This document shows, in pieces, positions 38,261 to 48,462 of a DNA stretch of 64,000 nt. The notes under the pieces are model-generated. The model was not told where the DNA came from, made no database searches, and saw only the letters and a list, made by a program, of their open reading frames with translations. Position 1 is the stretch's first letter; the number at the start of each line of letters is the position of its first letter. A program made the position numbers and the translations under genes. This DNA is from Symsagittifera roscoffensis (taxonomy: Eukaryota; Xenacoelomorpha; Acoela; Convolutidae): NCBI RefSeq assembly GCF_963678635.1, contig NW_026971437.1:35001-99000 (forward strand), given 5' to 3'.

Positions 38261-40150
38261 CACCTCATGTGCGGACACTTAAAAAATTACCGATTTTTTC
38301 GCAAATGTACATCAACGATTTTTGGAATGACATCAACGTTCCTAAAAGGAATGAGCACATTTTACGCTGGGATTTGAAAATCGACCAATTGAGAAATAAC
38401 TCCTGTAGGACAATCATTCGAGAGCTGTTTTGCAGTTTGTCCAATCACCTGTTTCTTGACCTGAACAAAACACTCCAAAATCACTGATGTTTTTACATGA
38501 ATTCTAACGAAAACGGAGCAGTTGAAATTTTGAAAAACAAAATATGTGATGACTTTACTGTTAAATTGAAAACTAATGCTGTGGAAGAATATCCAATACC
38601 CCATACAGCTTGGAATATTTTACGCAAAGATTTTAATGTGAAAGGCTGGTTTTTTGTTAATACAACATGAAAAACAGAAATAAAGCAAAGACTGGGTTTT
38701 TAATAATTGCAAATTAACTTGTGATGAATTCGTTGAATTTCTGGAACGCGAAACTTTGCGGTTCGTTTCAAAAAATGGCACACTAAAAACCATTGAGTGA
38801 AAATTTCTGTAACAAAAGAAACAAACTCAAACGTGAACACTTGCGTCTCAAAAATCAAAAAGTTATAGAAAAGTTTTGTTGTCAAAAAATCGTACGAAAT
38901 GGATTATGAGCAAAAATAGTAAAAAGGGTTATCAAAAAAACTCAACTGCAAATCAAAAACGGTTGCCGGCAGTTTTTTTGTGTTCTTTTGGAATTGACTG
39001 TCAAAAATAAAAAAAAATCCAATTTGCCAAAAGCTTCTAAAAGTGTTTGGGACAAAATTAATCAATACTTTGCAGCAGTTAGATCTCATTAAAAAATCAA
39101 CTGAAAACAGAACTTAGCTCCAAACAACTTTTTTTTTCTTCACAAAAAACTAGTGAAAATGAAGTATCAAACATCCTACAACAAAATCCCAACAAATTTT
39201 ATATTGACGCTTATTAGTTCAATATTTTGGCACTGAAAACTTCAAATTTGGTTTTGTACCAGCTTTAAGAAATATACTTAATCATTGCACAATGCACTCT
39301 ATTTTTCCTGATTTTTCACGCGGAGTTTTTAAGACCCAATTCAACACATCCCTTCCTGAATAAAGAAACACGCGGATATTTTAAGACCCAATTCAACACA
39401 TCCCTTCCTGAATAAAGTTTTTGAGCGTTTGCTCTATAATCACATAACTAGTTTTAACTGAAAAACTCAACCTCCTTACATCGAAGCAATTTTGTTTCAA
39501 ACACAAATTGGGAACTTTTCATGCACTAATTTGGCTATCCCACATTGTTAATGTAATTGGTTTGCCTTTGGAAAAAGCGGGCGATACAGTCGAGTATTTT
39601 ATCTACACAAAAACTACACAACTTTGGATCTGGAGAAAGTGTGAATGACTTAATTACCAACTAAAGAAATTAGCAAATTCAAAACAATTAGTGAGAGCAT
39701 ACAAAAGTTGCGTCCAACCAATAATTCGAACTGATGTTCTGCTTTACGCTACATAAAGTAAGACTTTGTTGAATGAGCTAGAAAAAACACGCCGCAAGGT
39801 ACTTGGGGTAACACTCAGTAGAAAAAAACTAGGTCAATGAAAACCACTTTTTTGCAACTTAAACTAAATTACAGAATACACAACGATATGAAATTCTGAA
39901 GCTTTGAAGCGAAATAATACGTGATGATAAAATAGGAAAGATAAAGAACCTTTTCTGAACAAAGAAGATCTGTGATCTGTACAAGTAGTCGGACTTGTTC
40001 ACAAATGTTAGGCTCGAGGCTAAACGCGCTCTACTGATAATTGATCAATTTATAGGCTTGCAGATTAGGTCTATCCTTAAGCAATTAAAATTAATTTATG
40101 GAAACTATCCGGATTTTATCAGTAATCTTTCAACGGGCAGTTTGGACCAT
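38260..40150 (+). pseudogene. Decayed LINE (non-LTR) reverse transcriptase
   Basis: Plus-strand frames give, in order, a Lys-rich linker with SKSVWDKINQYF (near 39.04 kb), HPFLNKVFERLLYNHI (about 39.40-39.45 kb), KLNLLTSKQFCFKHKLGTFH (about 39.46-39.53 kb), and RAYKSCVQPIIRTDVLLYAT (about 39.70-39.76 kb). These match the order and spacing of motifs in the RT of CR1/Jockey-type LINEs and their C-terminal segment. Many stops and frameshifts; the catalytic DD box is not readable. The 5' limit is uncertain: 38269-38487 could be endonuclease remains or unrelated. Confidence 0.6.
39320..39418. repeat. 52-bp tandem duplication in the LINE relic
   Basis: The block around TAAGACCCAATTCAACACAT ending CTTCCTGAATAAAG occurs at about 39330 and 39382. 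The copies are nearly identical, so the duplication is recent relative to the decay of the LINE. Confidence 0.85.
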
Positions 40151-40697
40151 TTTAATCAATAATTTTTTGACTATTGAACTCTGGCTTGTTCGGATTTTTT
40201 GATAAAATTTGTGGGTTTAAACTCGGGTTTTTTAGGCTAGTTGTAGTGTTGTGTTTTTAGGCAAGAGCCATATTTTAGGAAAAGAAAATTTTCAAAGTTA
40301 CTAAAATGCAATGTTTTAATTATTATTTTGAGATTTATTTCAAAACTATTCTGCTTTCTGAGGCATCCCTCGGCAGATTTCGTTTGAAAACTTTAGGATT
40401 TCCTATCAAACCTATGCTAATAGTAAATTACCGATAATAGTTTTGTGTATATAGTTGGTTTAAAAACAATTTATTATGATTGTTATTCAGACAATGGACA
40501 ACGACTGGAAAGTTTTTGCTACTTTATCACAACATCTGTAAAACCAGGGCGTTTTTTTTCGGTAAAGCCCAGTCGCATTTACCACGTTGGGTATTCTGGT
40601 GTCTCATCCTCGATCCAAACATTGATTCCGACTCGATCTTGCTATTACTCTCAAGTTTACATATTGATCTCAATTCCTTATATCGCTGATTGCTACC
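40151..40697. other. Left flank of copy D insertion
   Basis: About 550 bp without a supported feature. The flank ends in CCTT, which is repeated on the other side of copy D. Confidence 0.5.
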
Positions 40698-40701
40698 CCT
40701 T
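40698..40701. other. Target-site duplication of copy D (left, CCTT)
   Basis: The bases CCTT directly precede the left LTR and recur directly after the right LTR at 59616-59619. A 4-bp duplication is usual for Ty3/Gypsy integrases. It shows that copy D is a complete insertion and that both outer ends are correctly placed. Confidence 0.85.
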
Positions 40702-41111
40702 TGAGTTAGGACCGAGTTGGTTAACTCATAGAGTAATTTCGGATAGGGTACACCGTCTGCTCGTCACGCTATCTTATTTTCGGCCGGATAGATTCGTGCA
40801 ACTTCTTAGTCTAATACCGATCCTAATCTTACTCTTATACTATCTAGTCTCAGGTTGTTTAACTAGTCTCTGCTAGGCTCAATAGATCTAGGGTATACTG
40901 GTTTATTGCGGCTGCTGAAGTGCTCGGGAGAGTCCAACTAATTTCTAAGTTAAATTCAAATCTCTCTGGTGCTGAAATTACAAGTAACTTCAGCACTTAC
41001 AAATAAGTGGGTTGTTAGTTAGATGGATCATGATTGGTTAATATTAAATACTTTACATTGGTAAAATATCTAATTTATCCAATCATAAAATGTAGTTTAG
41101 ATCAGGTTCCA
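40702..41111 (-). repeat. Copy D 3' LTR
   Basis: 410 bp; in sense it begins TGGAACCTGATC and ends GGTCCTAACTCA. It differs from the 5' LTR by one base near its end (G here at 40716 against T at 59220, plus strand). It contains the U3 inverted repeat (40969-40996) and a TATAAG box (40834-40839). The sequence just upstream in sense (41112-41125) is only loosely purine-rich, so the polypurine tract is not certain. Confidence 0.95.
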
Positions 41112-42724
41112 CCCATCCGGGTTTTACAGAGTTTTTTAGAATAGTTCTTCTGCAATTCGAAGGATGGATGATGGACGTTGGTGTTTGGCGAACATCATAT
41201 TTCTTCTGTTTCCTTTTTGTTAAAGGAGTTCCAGGAAGCTGGAGTTAGAGACATAAGACGTTGTGTCTTCTAGTGACAACGACTAAGTCTTTGCAACAAA
41301 CTCAAATCTGATTTCAGAATGGTTTGCTATGTCAGGTTTTTCTGTTCTGTGTGGAGAACTTCTTCTGTGTCTGATTTAGTTTGGGAATGGCGTGGAGATT
41401 GTGCGTGGAGGGGATGCCTGGTTACTCGGATCTGTACGTATACTTGAACATCGAGGTGGTCATTGGTCTAGTTCAATGAAGTCCTTTTCTGCGAAGTCGA
41501 GTCGTACTCTAAATCCTTTGAGTTGTGATTGTGAGTGGCATATCGATTGTGGTTGGTCATTCTCTCTCGAGTGTAGTGGGGTCGTTTTGTCTTTAGATGT
41601 TCGTCCTTGGTGTTGTATTCTGATCTATGTATTGCATAATGTAATTTACATTTTATAAAACATTTATTAGTTTAATATTTTTTAATTATGATTTTAGTTA
41701 GTTGTTTTCACAAAAGCTTTTTGTTTTAGTTCGGTTATTTTGAAGAGTTACTCACACTTGAGTAGCTCTTATTAAAAATAGAGGTGTGGTCACAAAGCGT
41801 GGATGTAGCACGGTGGGTTAGGCCGGCTATAGAGCATGCTCAGGACGTCCTTCCTGGTGGGTTAGGCCAGGAGTGGGAGTATGATTTCATGCGGTTTTTG
41901 TGAGGGGTCCTGTTATGTGACAACGTTTTATGTTGGGTTTGTTGTGGTTTTTCTTATGTCTTGTTGGTTGTGTCCTTTTTCCAAAAATCAAATTGTTTGT
42001 GGTATGGGTTTGTCTTTCGACTTTTTTGTGTTTTATTATTTCTTTCTTAGACTTTATAATAGTCTTCAAAAGAATAAATTATCCAGTTTTAAACTGGGTT
42101 AATCCGGTTTGGGTACCGTTGGATTCCTTTTCTTAGTCATGCTGTTATTCTATGATTTGTGATATTTAGTAAGCTGCGTTGGTTAGTTTTGTTTAGTATA
42201 TGATTCCTTTCCAACCGGGTTAAAGGAAAGTTTGAAACATGTTATTATATGTTAGAGTTGTTGAGTGTGAAAACTTGAAACTGAAATTCATTATTTTAAA
42301 CAATTCTTCGTGGGCGAGCTGTGCGAGTGTGGATAGAATTTCTGTGCGAATGAATGAAAATATCAAAAGGTTAGTACTGCATTTGCATTTTATTAATTTA
42401 CTGCATAGAATTTGGAAATTTACTGCTAGTTATGAGGGAATTTTAAGTTACAAATTTTCATCATAATTAGATTTACTGCTTGTGGGGAAAATTTTAGAAA
42501 TGATTTTACGGCATTGGTATTAAATTTATAAATTTATAAGTGTAAGAGATTAATAGAATTTTTGAAATCTGTTTGATGAAATTTGCGATTTTTATTTGTC
42601 TTTTGTGGTTTTTGTAGGTAGTTGTCGGATGAAGGCTAAAAATCTAAAAAAAACATGGATAAAGAATGGTGAGTTTTTAATATTTTAATTAGTTAGTAAT
42701 ATTCATTTAATTCATACTTACCTG
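41112..42724 (-). other. Copy D 3' UTR
   Basis: About 1.6 kb between ORF5 and the 3' LTR. Patches match the 3' UTR of copy C. It contains a tRNA-like block on the plus strand at about 41.79-41.86 kb with an A-box-like GTAGCACGGTGGGTTA. Short open frames are present on both strands (for example 41392-41658 plus), but I have no evidence that any is translated. Confidence 0.6.
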
Positions 42725-44530
42725 TTAGTCGTCGGGGAAAAAACCGTGGGGGAAGATGTCGTGAATTAGTTCTGAAGTTGTTAGTAGTTTAGCTAAGATG
42801 CGGATGATATTTTTAGTCTGAAGCAGTGGCCAAAGCAATTGAAGTGCCTTAATAGTGGTTAGTTCTTCAGTGCCAACTGCAAACTCATAAGGTGTGTTTT
42901 GGATTAGATTATATAATTTGTGATTGAATTTAGTGTTGTGGATGAATTCTAAAATTGGGATTTCTATAGGTTGTAAAAACTCGTGCGGGATAAGGAAGGG
43001 TCGGGATTCTTCGGCGTTGAAGGTCTTGGTGATGGGACAGAAGATGTACATTTGGGTTATGGGATCATAATTGCGAAGAATACCATGAAGGTTAGTATCT
43101 TTAATGCAATATGTGAAATTTAGGAAAAATGGTGAAGTGTATTTGGAATTAAGGAATTGAAAACGATGGTGTGGTTGTCTAGAGGGTGTGTGTAGGTCAA
43201 AGTGATTTTGGATGAAGCGATAATAACTATATGTGTGGGTTTGTTTAGTGCGCAACATAATATCGTGTGAGCAGTGTAAATCTCTTTCGTGTGGTGCAAG
43301 GAAATGAAAGGTTAGTGAAAATATTTGGAAGCGTTCTTTAAAACTTTTGTATGCTTGTGTGTCTGTTAGTGCTTCTGAAATAATGTGATCAAACTTTCGG
43401 TCGAAGATGTTTAGTGTAAATATATATGGTGTCTTGATGAAAAATTTCTCGGTAATTTGTGGATTAGCGAAGCGATCGTCGTCTAAGAATTGATCTTGGT
43501 TAGCTCTGATGATGTTGTGATCATAGTATTCGAGTGTATATTCGTTAGCTCTAGGTGCAGTGTGTGTTTTTAGTGATTTTTTATATCCAACGTAAGTAAA
43601 TTGTCTAGCGGTTAGTGGTGTAGTGAGTCGATATAGCATGTCCGTATTTCGCTCTATATCGATGTGAGTGTTAGATAAAGGTAAGCAAAGAGGGTTAGTA
43701 AAATGATAATATGAGGTCCAAGAGAGAGTGGGCATTAAAACGTATTCATCTACAAAGTTGCGTGTTTCGTTAGTGTCATGGGGGGTGTTTAAGGTGTATT
43801 GTGGGAATGAGGGTAAGGTGATGGCTAAAAATTCTTTTGTGTTAGTATGCTTGGGGTGGTTGATGTATTCACGGGCTGTTCCTGGTTTTGCTGGGAAAGG
43901 ATGGTTGGGGAACTTTCTTTTAAAAGTGCGGTAAGCTCTATTAGTGTTGAGTGAAGATTCAGTTGATGTGGATGATGGTGCTAATGATTCAGTATAATTT
44001 GAAGAGGGTGTAGGGGTAGGGGGGTTGGATGAATTTATAGTGGAGGATATTTGGTTTATGGTTGGGGTATTAAGGTGGTAGGGTTGTTGTTGGAGGGTAA
44101 TAAAATTATCTAGCTCTGGGGAGATTCGGGGGGTGTCTGGAGAATGAGATGATTGGTCAGAATGGTATGAGGAGTAGGTTGGGGTAACTTGGGAAGCATA
44201 AGAGGGTGTGGGAGTAATGGGGTCAGGGTTATTGGATAATATGGGTTGAAAAGGGGGTTGAGAAAAATTAGAAGAGTTATGAAAATTATTGGATGGGGAT
44301 GGTTCTGAGTCGGCAAATTCATCGGGGGTTTCAATATTCGGGTTATTGAGTTGTGAGATGGAATATAAAACTGAGATGTGTGTATTAGTGTCGGAATTCA
44401 TGCCTGATGTTACATTACTAGATGGAAAATCGGGTGGCGGAAAAGCAAAAAGTGGTATTATTGGGATTGGAGAGGTAAGATTGGTTGGGTGGGAATTTGA
44501 TCGGTGTAGTGATCCAAGTTGGCGGCTCAT
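42725..44530 (-). CDS. ORF5: uncharacterised 3' accessory protein
   Basis: A 601-codon frame after env, overlapping its end by 113 bases in another frame. The likely start is the second Met (MNSDTNTHIS, 44401), just past the env stop: it is conserved in copy C, whereas the first ATG there runs into a stop at once. That gives 558 aa. Residues up to about 200 are Pro/Ser/Thr-rich and probably disordered. The remaining part looks globular, with conserved blocks LSWTSYYHFTNPLCLPL, FSLTFHFLAPHERDLHCS and MYIFCPITKTFNAEESRPF. No signal peptide, membrane segment or known domain is seen. Its place resembles that of 3' accessory genes of complex retroviruses, but homology to none is claimed. Confidence 0.75.
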   Translation of the reverse strand: MSRQLGSLHRSNSHPTNLTSPIPIIPLFAFPPPDFPSSNVTSGMNSDTNTHISVLYSISQLNNPNIETPDEFADSEPSPSNNFHNSSNFSQPPFQPILSNNPDPITPTPSYASQVTPTYSSYHSDQSSHSPDTPRISPELDNFITLQQQPYHLNTPTINQISSTINSSNPPTPTPSSNYTESLAPSSTSTESSLNTNRAYRTFKRKFPNHPFPAKPGTAREYINHPKHTNTKEFLAITLPSFPQYTLNTPHDTNETRNFVDEYVLMPTLSWTSYYHFTNPLCLPLSNTHIDIERNTDMLYRLTTPLTARQFTYVGYKKSLKTHTAPRANEYTLEYYDHNIIRANQDQFLDDDRFANPQITEKFFIKTPYIFTLNIFDRKFDHIISEALTDTQAYKSFKERFQIFSLTFHFLAPHERDLHCSHDIMLRTKQTHTYSYYRFIQNHFDLHTPSRQPHHRFQFLNSKYTSPFFLNFTYCIKDTNLHGILRNYDPITQMYIFCPITKTFNAEESRPFLIPHEFLQPIEIPILEFIHNTKFNHKLYNLIQNTPYEFAVGTEELTTIKALQLLWPLLQTKNIIRILAKLLTTSELIHDIFPHGFFPDD

Positions 44531-47144
44531 CGTGGGCTAAAAAATGATTATTTTGAGACTGAAAAGCGGTGGTATGGGGTTGTTCAATAATTTGTTCATA
44601 AGTATTATGGTCTTGTGACTGGTGTGTCATTATATGTTGGATGGGACTTTGTGATGTGGTGAGTTGAAAATTTGGATTATGTGTGATGGCTAAATTTCGA
44701 AAATTTCGTGGGACTAGGGATAGTGGATGGTTATTTGGTTGGGGTGGTAATTGTGGTGCCGTTGGCGTTATGTCTACATTGTTATGTTCTTCGTCGTATG
44801 TATTTTGTCGTGTTGCTATTTTTGTGTTATATTCTTTTATTTGTGCGTCTAAAAGAATTTTGTTTATAGATGTAGAAAAGATTCCAAAAAATCCTGCAAA
44901 GAGTATGCGTGCTACGCTTGCTTGTCTGTTTACTTGTGTGTGTATAGCACATGTGTTGTAGATTCCTTTTAAAAGTGAGAAAAGAAATCCAATAAAGTTA
45001 AACATTGCGTATAAAATAGTCAATTTTTCTAGGATGTAGTAGGGCCATCCTAGAAAATCGAGGATCTCATTTTTGAGTGTAACAAAGCTAAAAATGTTAA
45101 TTGGTGATATATCTTGGGGACGGTATTTTTCACCGTTTAGATATATATAATCTTTAATGTCTTTAAAATATCCGCTATAGTCTTGCGTGTAGATATCGGC
45201 AAATCCTGCGGTTTCTGCAAGTTTGCGTAAATTTTGGTCAATTGATTGTCTTTGTATAGTGTCCATTTGTGTTAATAATTCTTGGAATTGTTGTGTTCTA
45301 ATGTGATGTTGAATATCTGATTTTGAATAGATTCCTATTGATTGTAAGTCTATATTTGGGTTTCGAGCAATAGCGCGAATGCTTTCTGGTGAAAATTTTT
45401 TGAGTGATTGCATTAATGTGGGATATGGAGTGAGAAGATAATATTTATTTTCATCAGGGTTTAGTTGTACTACATTGTGGCTGTTTTCTGATCCACATGG
45501 GACTGCGGTATCCCAGAAATAGGTTCTTCGTGAAAGTGTATCCACGAAATGTACTTTATTCTTATAAAAGATAGGGATTCTTTTATAACATCGTTTATCT
45601 TCAAAAACGTATAGTGGTGATACTTTTTTAGTACAAGTATAAAACCATAAGATGTTTCCTTCATAGTCCAAAAAATTTGATCTATTTCCAGATAATAAGT
45701 ATCCTGCATAGGGTATTTTTAATACTGCTAGTGCAAGTGATTGTAATATTTGTGTTCGTTCTAATTCGCATAGTTGGTGTAGTGTTTCTAATTCGGAGAG
45801 TGACATTTCTTGAAAAATTCGGCTAATTGTATAATCTAGTTTCATATCTAAATGAATATCATAGTGGATATTACCGAAATATGTAGTATTCATTAGTGAT
45901 AATTCTTGTAAGCGTGTGCTTCTGGTGTCCTGGGGTTTTAGATGTCCACCAGGTTGTCCGTTGCTTTTTTCAAAATTAACTGGTATATAGGATGTTCCTT
46001 CGTTTAGAGGATGACCTGTGGCATATGGGTCGATTTTTACTTTTCCAGTGGTCATGTCGAATCCTTTTTCGTATTCAACTAATATTTCAGAGTATTGTGT
46101 TCTGTGAAGTGGGTTTCTGTATTTACATGCAAGTTCTGTTTCTTGATATATTTGAAAACGTGTCAATTTATTTTCTATATTGTCTATGTTTCTAAAATTA
46201 GAACTTAGTTTTCGTGATGGATGGACTTGTTCATATGGAATTGATTGTATAAAATATTTTTCGTGAAATTTTATCATACGAGCGTGTATTTTTGCTACTT
46301 GAAATGTTGTACATGTATCTTCGGGGAACCAAACAATTGTTGCTTGTGTTCTCGTTGTAGGGTCGCAATAACCTTGATCATTTTTACAAGGTAATCGGAT
46401 TCCTTGATAGATCATTGTATTATCTGATAAATCTCGTGTTAGTTGTATTTTTTCGAGTTGTATTTTCCAATCGAAAAACATTATTTCTTGGTATCCTTTA
46501 TTTTTTGTGTCTGCTTTGCAGTTTGATGGGTTATTTATACCAATGTGTGGTATCCAATGTTTATCGTGTAGGTCATAGGTTAATCGTCCGTGTGCGCCGT
46601 TATACGGGTATTTTTCGTCTAGTTTTATATGTCCTTGGTGTCTTTCAAGTTGTGATTGATGTACAGAGTCTGAAGAAACTTGAAAATTAACTAACTTTCT
46701 TGCGGAGTTTTTATTTTGTGTGATGTTTAGTCTAAGTAATTCATTTTTACAATCGTCGGGATTGAGATGTAAAAGACGTTCTATATTACTCTGATAGAAT
46801 GATTCATGGTCAAGTCGGTTTTTGTTTCCGTTCGAGACTTGTGAACAATGTACTTTCTTTTCGGAAAATGTTGCTGTGAATTTATAACCTGTAACTGTTG
46901 TTGCTCGGGCTTTTGAATAGAGTGTTGCTATTACATCTGTGGTTTCTATAGCTTGTGGTTCTGTTTCACATTGTGATACTTGATTTATTGCATATTTGTG
47001 TAGTGTTTTTTGTTCATTTTCTTCACAATCGTAATGTGTTACTAATAAATCTTGTGGTCCTGTACGAGGAGAAGGGTTTATGTTTTGATTTGAGATTACT
47101 AGAAAAAGGAGTTGGAGAAAAATTAATAATTTTAGAATATACAT
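44418..47144 (-). CDS. env: Envelope-like membrane glycoprotein
   Basis: 908 aa. A hydrophobic start (residues 1-18, ILKLLIFLQLLFLVIS) fits a signal peptide. A long Cys-containing ectodomain follows, with an early YDC motif, several N-x-S/T sites and a DTAVPCG stretch. A membrane segment lies at about residues 700-730 (TILYAMFNFIGFLFSLLKG), a second hydrophobic stretch at about 745-762, and a tail of about 140 residues rich in His, Gln and Pro. I see no clear furin site. The N-terminal Cys pattern recalls glycoproteins of chuvirus-like negative-strand viruses found in arthropod LTR elements; this is an inference from memory of the family. The start codon overlaps the end of ORF-B by 13 bases. 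Confidence 0.75.
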   Translation of the reverse strand: MYILKLLIFLQLLFLVISNQNINPSPRTGPQDLLVTHYDCEENEQKTLHKYAINQVSQCETEPQAIETTDVIATLYSKARATTVTGYKFTATFSEKKVHCSQVSNGNKNRLDHESFYQSNIERLLHLNPDDCKNELLRLNITQNKNSARKLVNFQVSSDSVHQSQLERHQGHIKLDEKYPYNGAHGRLTYDLHDKHWIPHIGINNPSNCKADTKNKGYQEIMFFDWKIQLEKIQLTRDLSDNTMIYQGIRLPCKNDQGYCDPTTRTQATIVWFPEDTCTTFQVAKIHARMIKFHEKYFIQSIPYEQVHPSRKLSSNFRNIDNIENKLTRFQIYQETELACKYRNPLHRTQYSEILVEYEKGFDMTTGKVKIDPYATGHPLNEGTSYIPVNFEKSNGQPGGHLKPQDTRSTRLQELSLMNTTYFGNIHYDIHLDMKLDYTISRIFQEMSLSELETLHQLCELERTQILQSLALAVLKIPYAGYLLSGNRSNFLDYEGNILWFYTCTKKVSPLYVFEDKRCYKRIPIFYKNKVHFVDTLSRRTYFWDTAVPCGSENSHNVVQLNPDENKYYLLTPYPTLMQSLKKFSPESIRAIARNPNIDLQSIGIYSKSDIQHHIRTQQFQELLTQMDTIQRQSIDQNLRKLAETAGFADIYTQDYSGYFKDIKDYIYLNGEKYRPQDISPINIFSFVTLKNEILDFLGWPYYILEKLTILYAMFNFIGFLFSLLKGIYNTCAIHTQVNRQASVARILFAGFFGIFSTSINKILLDAQIKEYNTKIATRQNTYDEEHNNVDITPTAPQLPPQPNNHPLSLVPRNFRNLAITHNPNFQLTTSQSPIQHIMTHQSQDHNTYEQIIEQPHTTAFQSQNNHFLAHDEPPTWITTPIKFPPNQSYLSNPNNTTFCFSATRFSI

Positions 47145-48265
47145 GTGTATGATAATCCTGAGTATGGATTATAAAATGTAATGTAGCCAATTGTGTTTTT
47201 GGTATATCTGTCGTATTTGTATATTACTTCAGTAGTTATAAACGGTGGTGGTAGTGATTGAGCTGTTATGTTAGGTGGATTTAATGGGTAGGGATGTTGG
47301 GTAATATTATTTAACTTAACTGTGATTTCAAACTTTAATTGTAAACTGTTTTGTTGGAGTATTTGAATATTGTGATCACGGATATCGTTGTGAATATCTT
47401 GGCGATATTGTAATCTATTAAGTGCCCAGTTATGAAGGCGGTTACTTTCTTGATGTTGTCCAAATAATGGTGGAGGTGCTGTGAATGTATTCCAATCTAA
47501 TCTTAAAGGAATATTTATTGATGATTGTTCTCGATATCTGGCGTCGAGATTATTTGGAAAATTTAAGTTAAAAGGTGGTGGTGAAATCTGGCTTATTGAT
47601 GGTGTTGATGGTAGTGATAATGTTTCTGGTAGTGATGAGGATGTTGTTGTATCCGTAGAAATATCTATTGGGTCATTGACTAAATTTAATTCACCTTGTG
47701 TAAATGAATGTGTTGTCCAATATGGTAGTCGTGATGCTTGGTTTGGGGGGTTAAAGGGATTTTCACGTATTTGTTCAGATGTTGGTGTTGAACCTAAGTA
47801 ATCTGATGGTAGGCTTGAGGTGCTACGTTGTGAAAGAAGCGTAGGGGTTTCTGGGAATATACCAATGGGGTTTTCTGGAGTGTTTTGTGATGGGGATTGA
47901 GGTATATCAAAATGAACTCGGGGAGTTTGAAAATTTCTGTTTCGTCGAGGATGTATAATTTGTCTATTTATTTCGACTGTATTTTGGTTTTGACTAGGAT
48001 TTCTTATTCTACTTAGTTCTTGTGGTAGTGTTGGGTATAGGTTATATGTTGGTTCGCTTAGAGGTGCTTGTCGTTGAACTGGTTCTAGTGGTTCTGATAA
48101 ACGAGCGTGTCGTTCTTCAAAAGTGTATGGATTGTCTTGAAAAGAAATTCGTGTAGATGTTTGAGGATTTTGAGTAATTGAAGATGGTGTTGGGTTATCT
48201 TGGGATGATGTCGGTGAAGACTGACTTTGTGACTGTTGGGTAGCAATTTTTGATGGTTTTTTGAA
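47132..48265 (-). CDS. ORF-B: 377-codon open frame with no methionine
   Basis: The frame is open from the stop at 48266-48268 to UAA at 47132-47134. I checked every codon: there is no internal stop and no ATG. The N-terminal two thirds is Ser/Pro/Gln/Thr-rich; the last 130 or so residues look folded (for example LRLDWNTFTAPPPLFGQHQE and VIYKYDRYTKNTIGYITFYN). The end overlaps env by 13 bases. Because it lacks AUG, it would need non-AUG initiation, an upstream exon, or a frameshift. A TCAAAAAAC string at 48259-48267 sits at its very start. Function unknown. It is not detectable by an ATG-based ORF search. Confidence 0.65.
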   Translation of the reverse strand, partial: FKKPSKIATQQSQSQSSPTSSQDNPTPSSITQNPQTSTRISFQDNPYTFEERHARLSEPLEPVQRQAPLSEPTYNLYPTLPQELSRIRNPSQNQNTVEINRQIIHPRRNRNFQTPRVHFDIPQSPSQNTPENPIGIFPETPTLLSQRSTSSLPSDYLGSTPTSEQIRENPFNPPNQASRLPYWTTHSFTQGELNLVNDPIDISTDTTTSSSLPETLSLPSTPSISQISPPPFNLNFPNNLDARYREQSSINIPLRLDWNTFTAPPPLFGQHQESNRLHNWALNRLQYRQDIHNDIRDHNIQILQQNSLQLKFEITVKLNNITQHPYPLNPPNITAQSLPPPFITTEVIYKYDRYTKNTIGYITFYNPYSGLSYTCIF

Positions 48266-48273
48266 TTATTACT

Positions 48274-48462
48274 TTAGTGAGAAATTTTGTGTTTATTATA
48301 ATATTCTTCCAAAAAAAGAATTAGAAGGATTGTTGCTAGGGCAAATGTGAGGATTGCTTTCTTTATACATTTACAGATGGTCAAAATGAGGGATGATAAG
48401 AATGCTATGAAAATTACAAACAATAAAAAAATATCAGTTCTACTGAAAATTGTTCGTATCAT
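48274..48462 (-). CDS. Small membrane ORF 2 (62 aa)
   Basis: Predicted product with two hydrophobic stretches (IFLLFVIFIAFLSSLILTI and KAILTFALATILLILFL) around a short CKCIKK linker, so probably a two-pass hairpin membrane peptide, with a charged end EEYYNKHKISH. Its ATG overlaps the stop of the upstream 76-aa ORF as ATGA. By position and chemistry it resembles small virus-encoded membrane proteins, but no homology is claimed and a chance AT-rich ORF cannot be excluded. Confidence 0.45.
   Translation of the reverse strand: MIRTIFSRTDIFLLFVIFIAFLSSLILTICKCIKKAILTFALATILLILFLEEYYNKHKISH

Noticed and set aside
41112..41125. Polypurine tract next to the copy D 3' LTR
   Set aside because: The sense sequence AAAACCCGGATGGG contains too many pyrimidines to call with confidence and is not kept in copy C.
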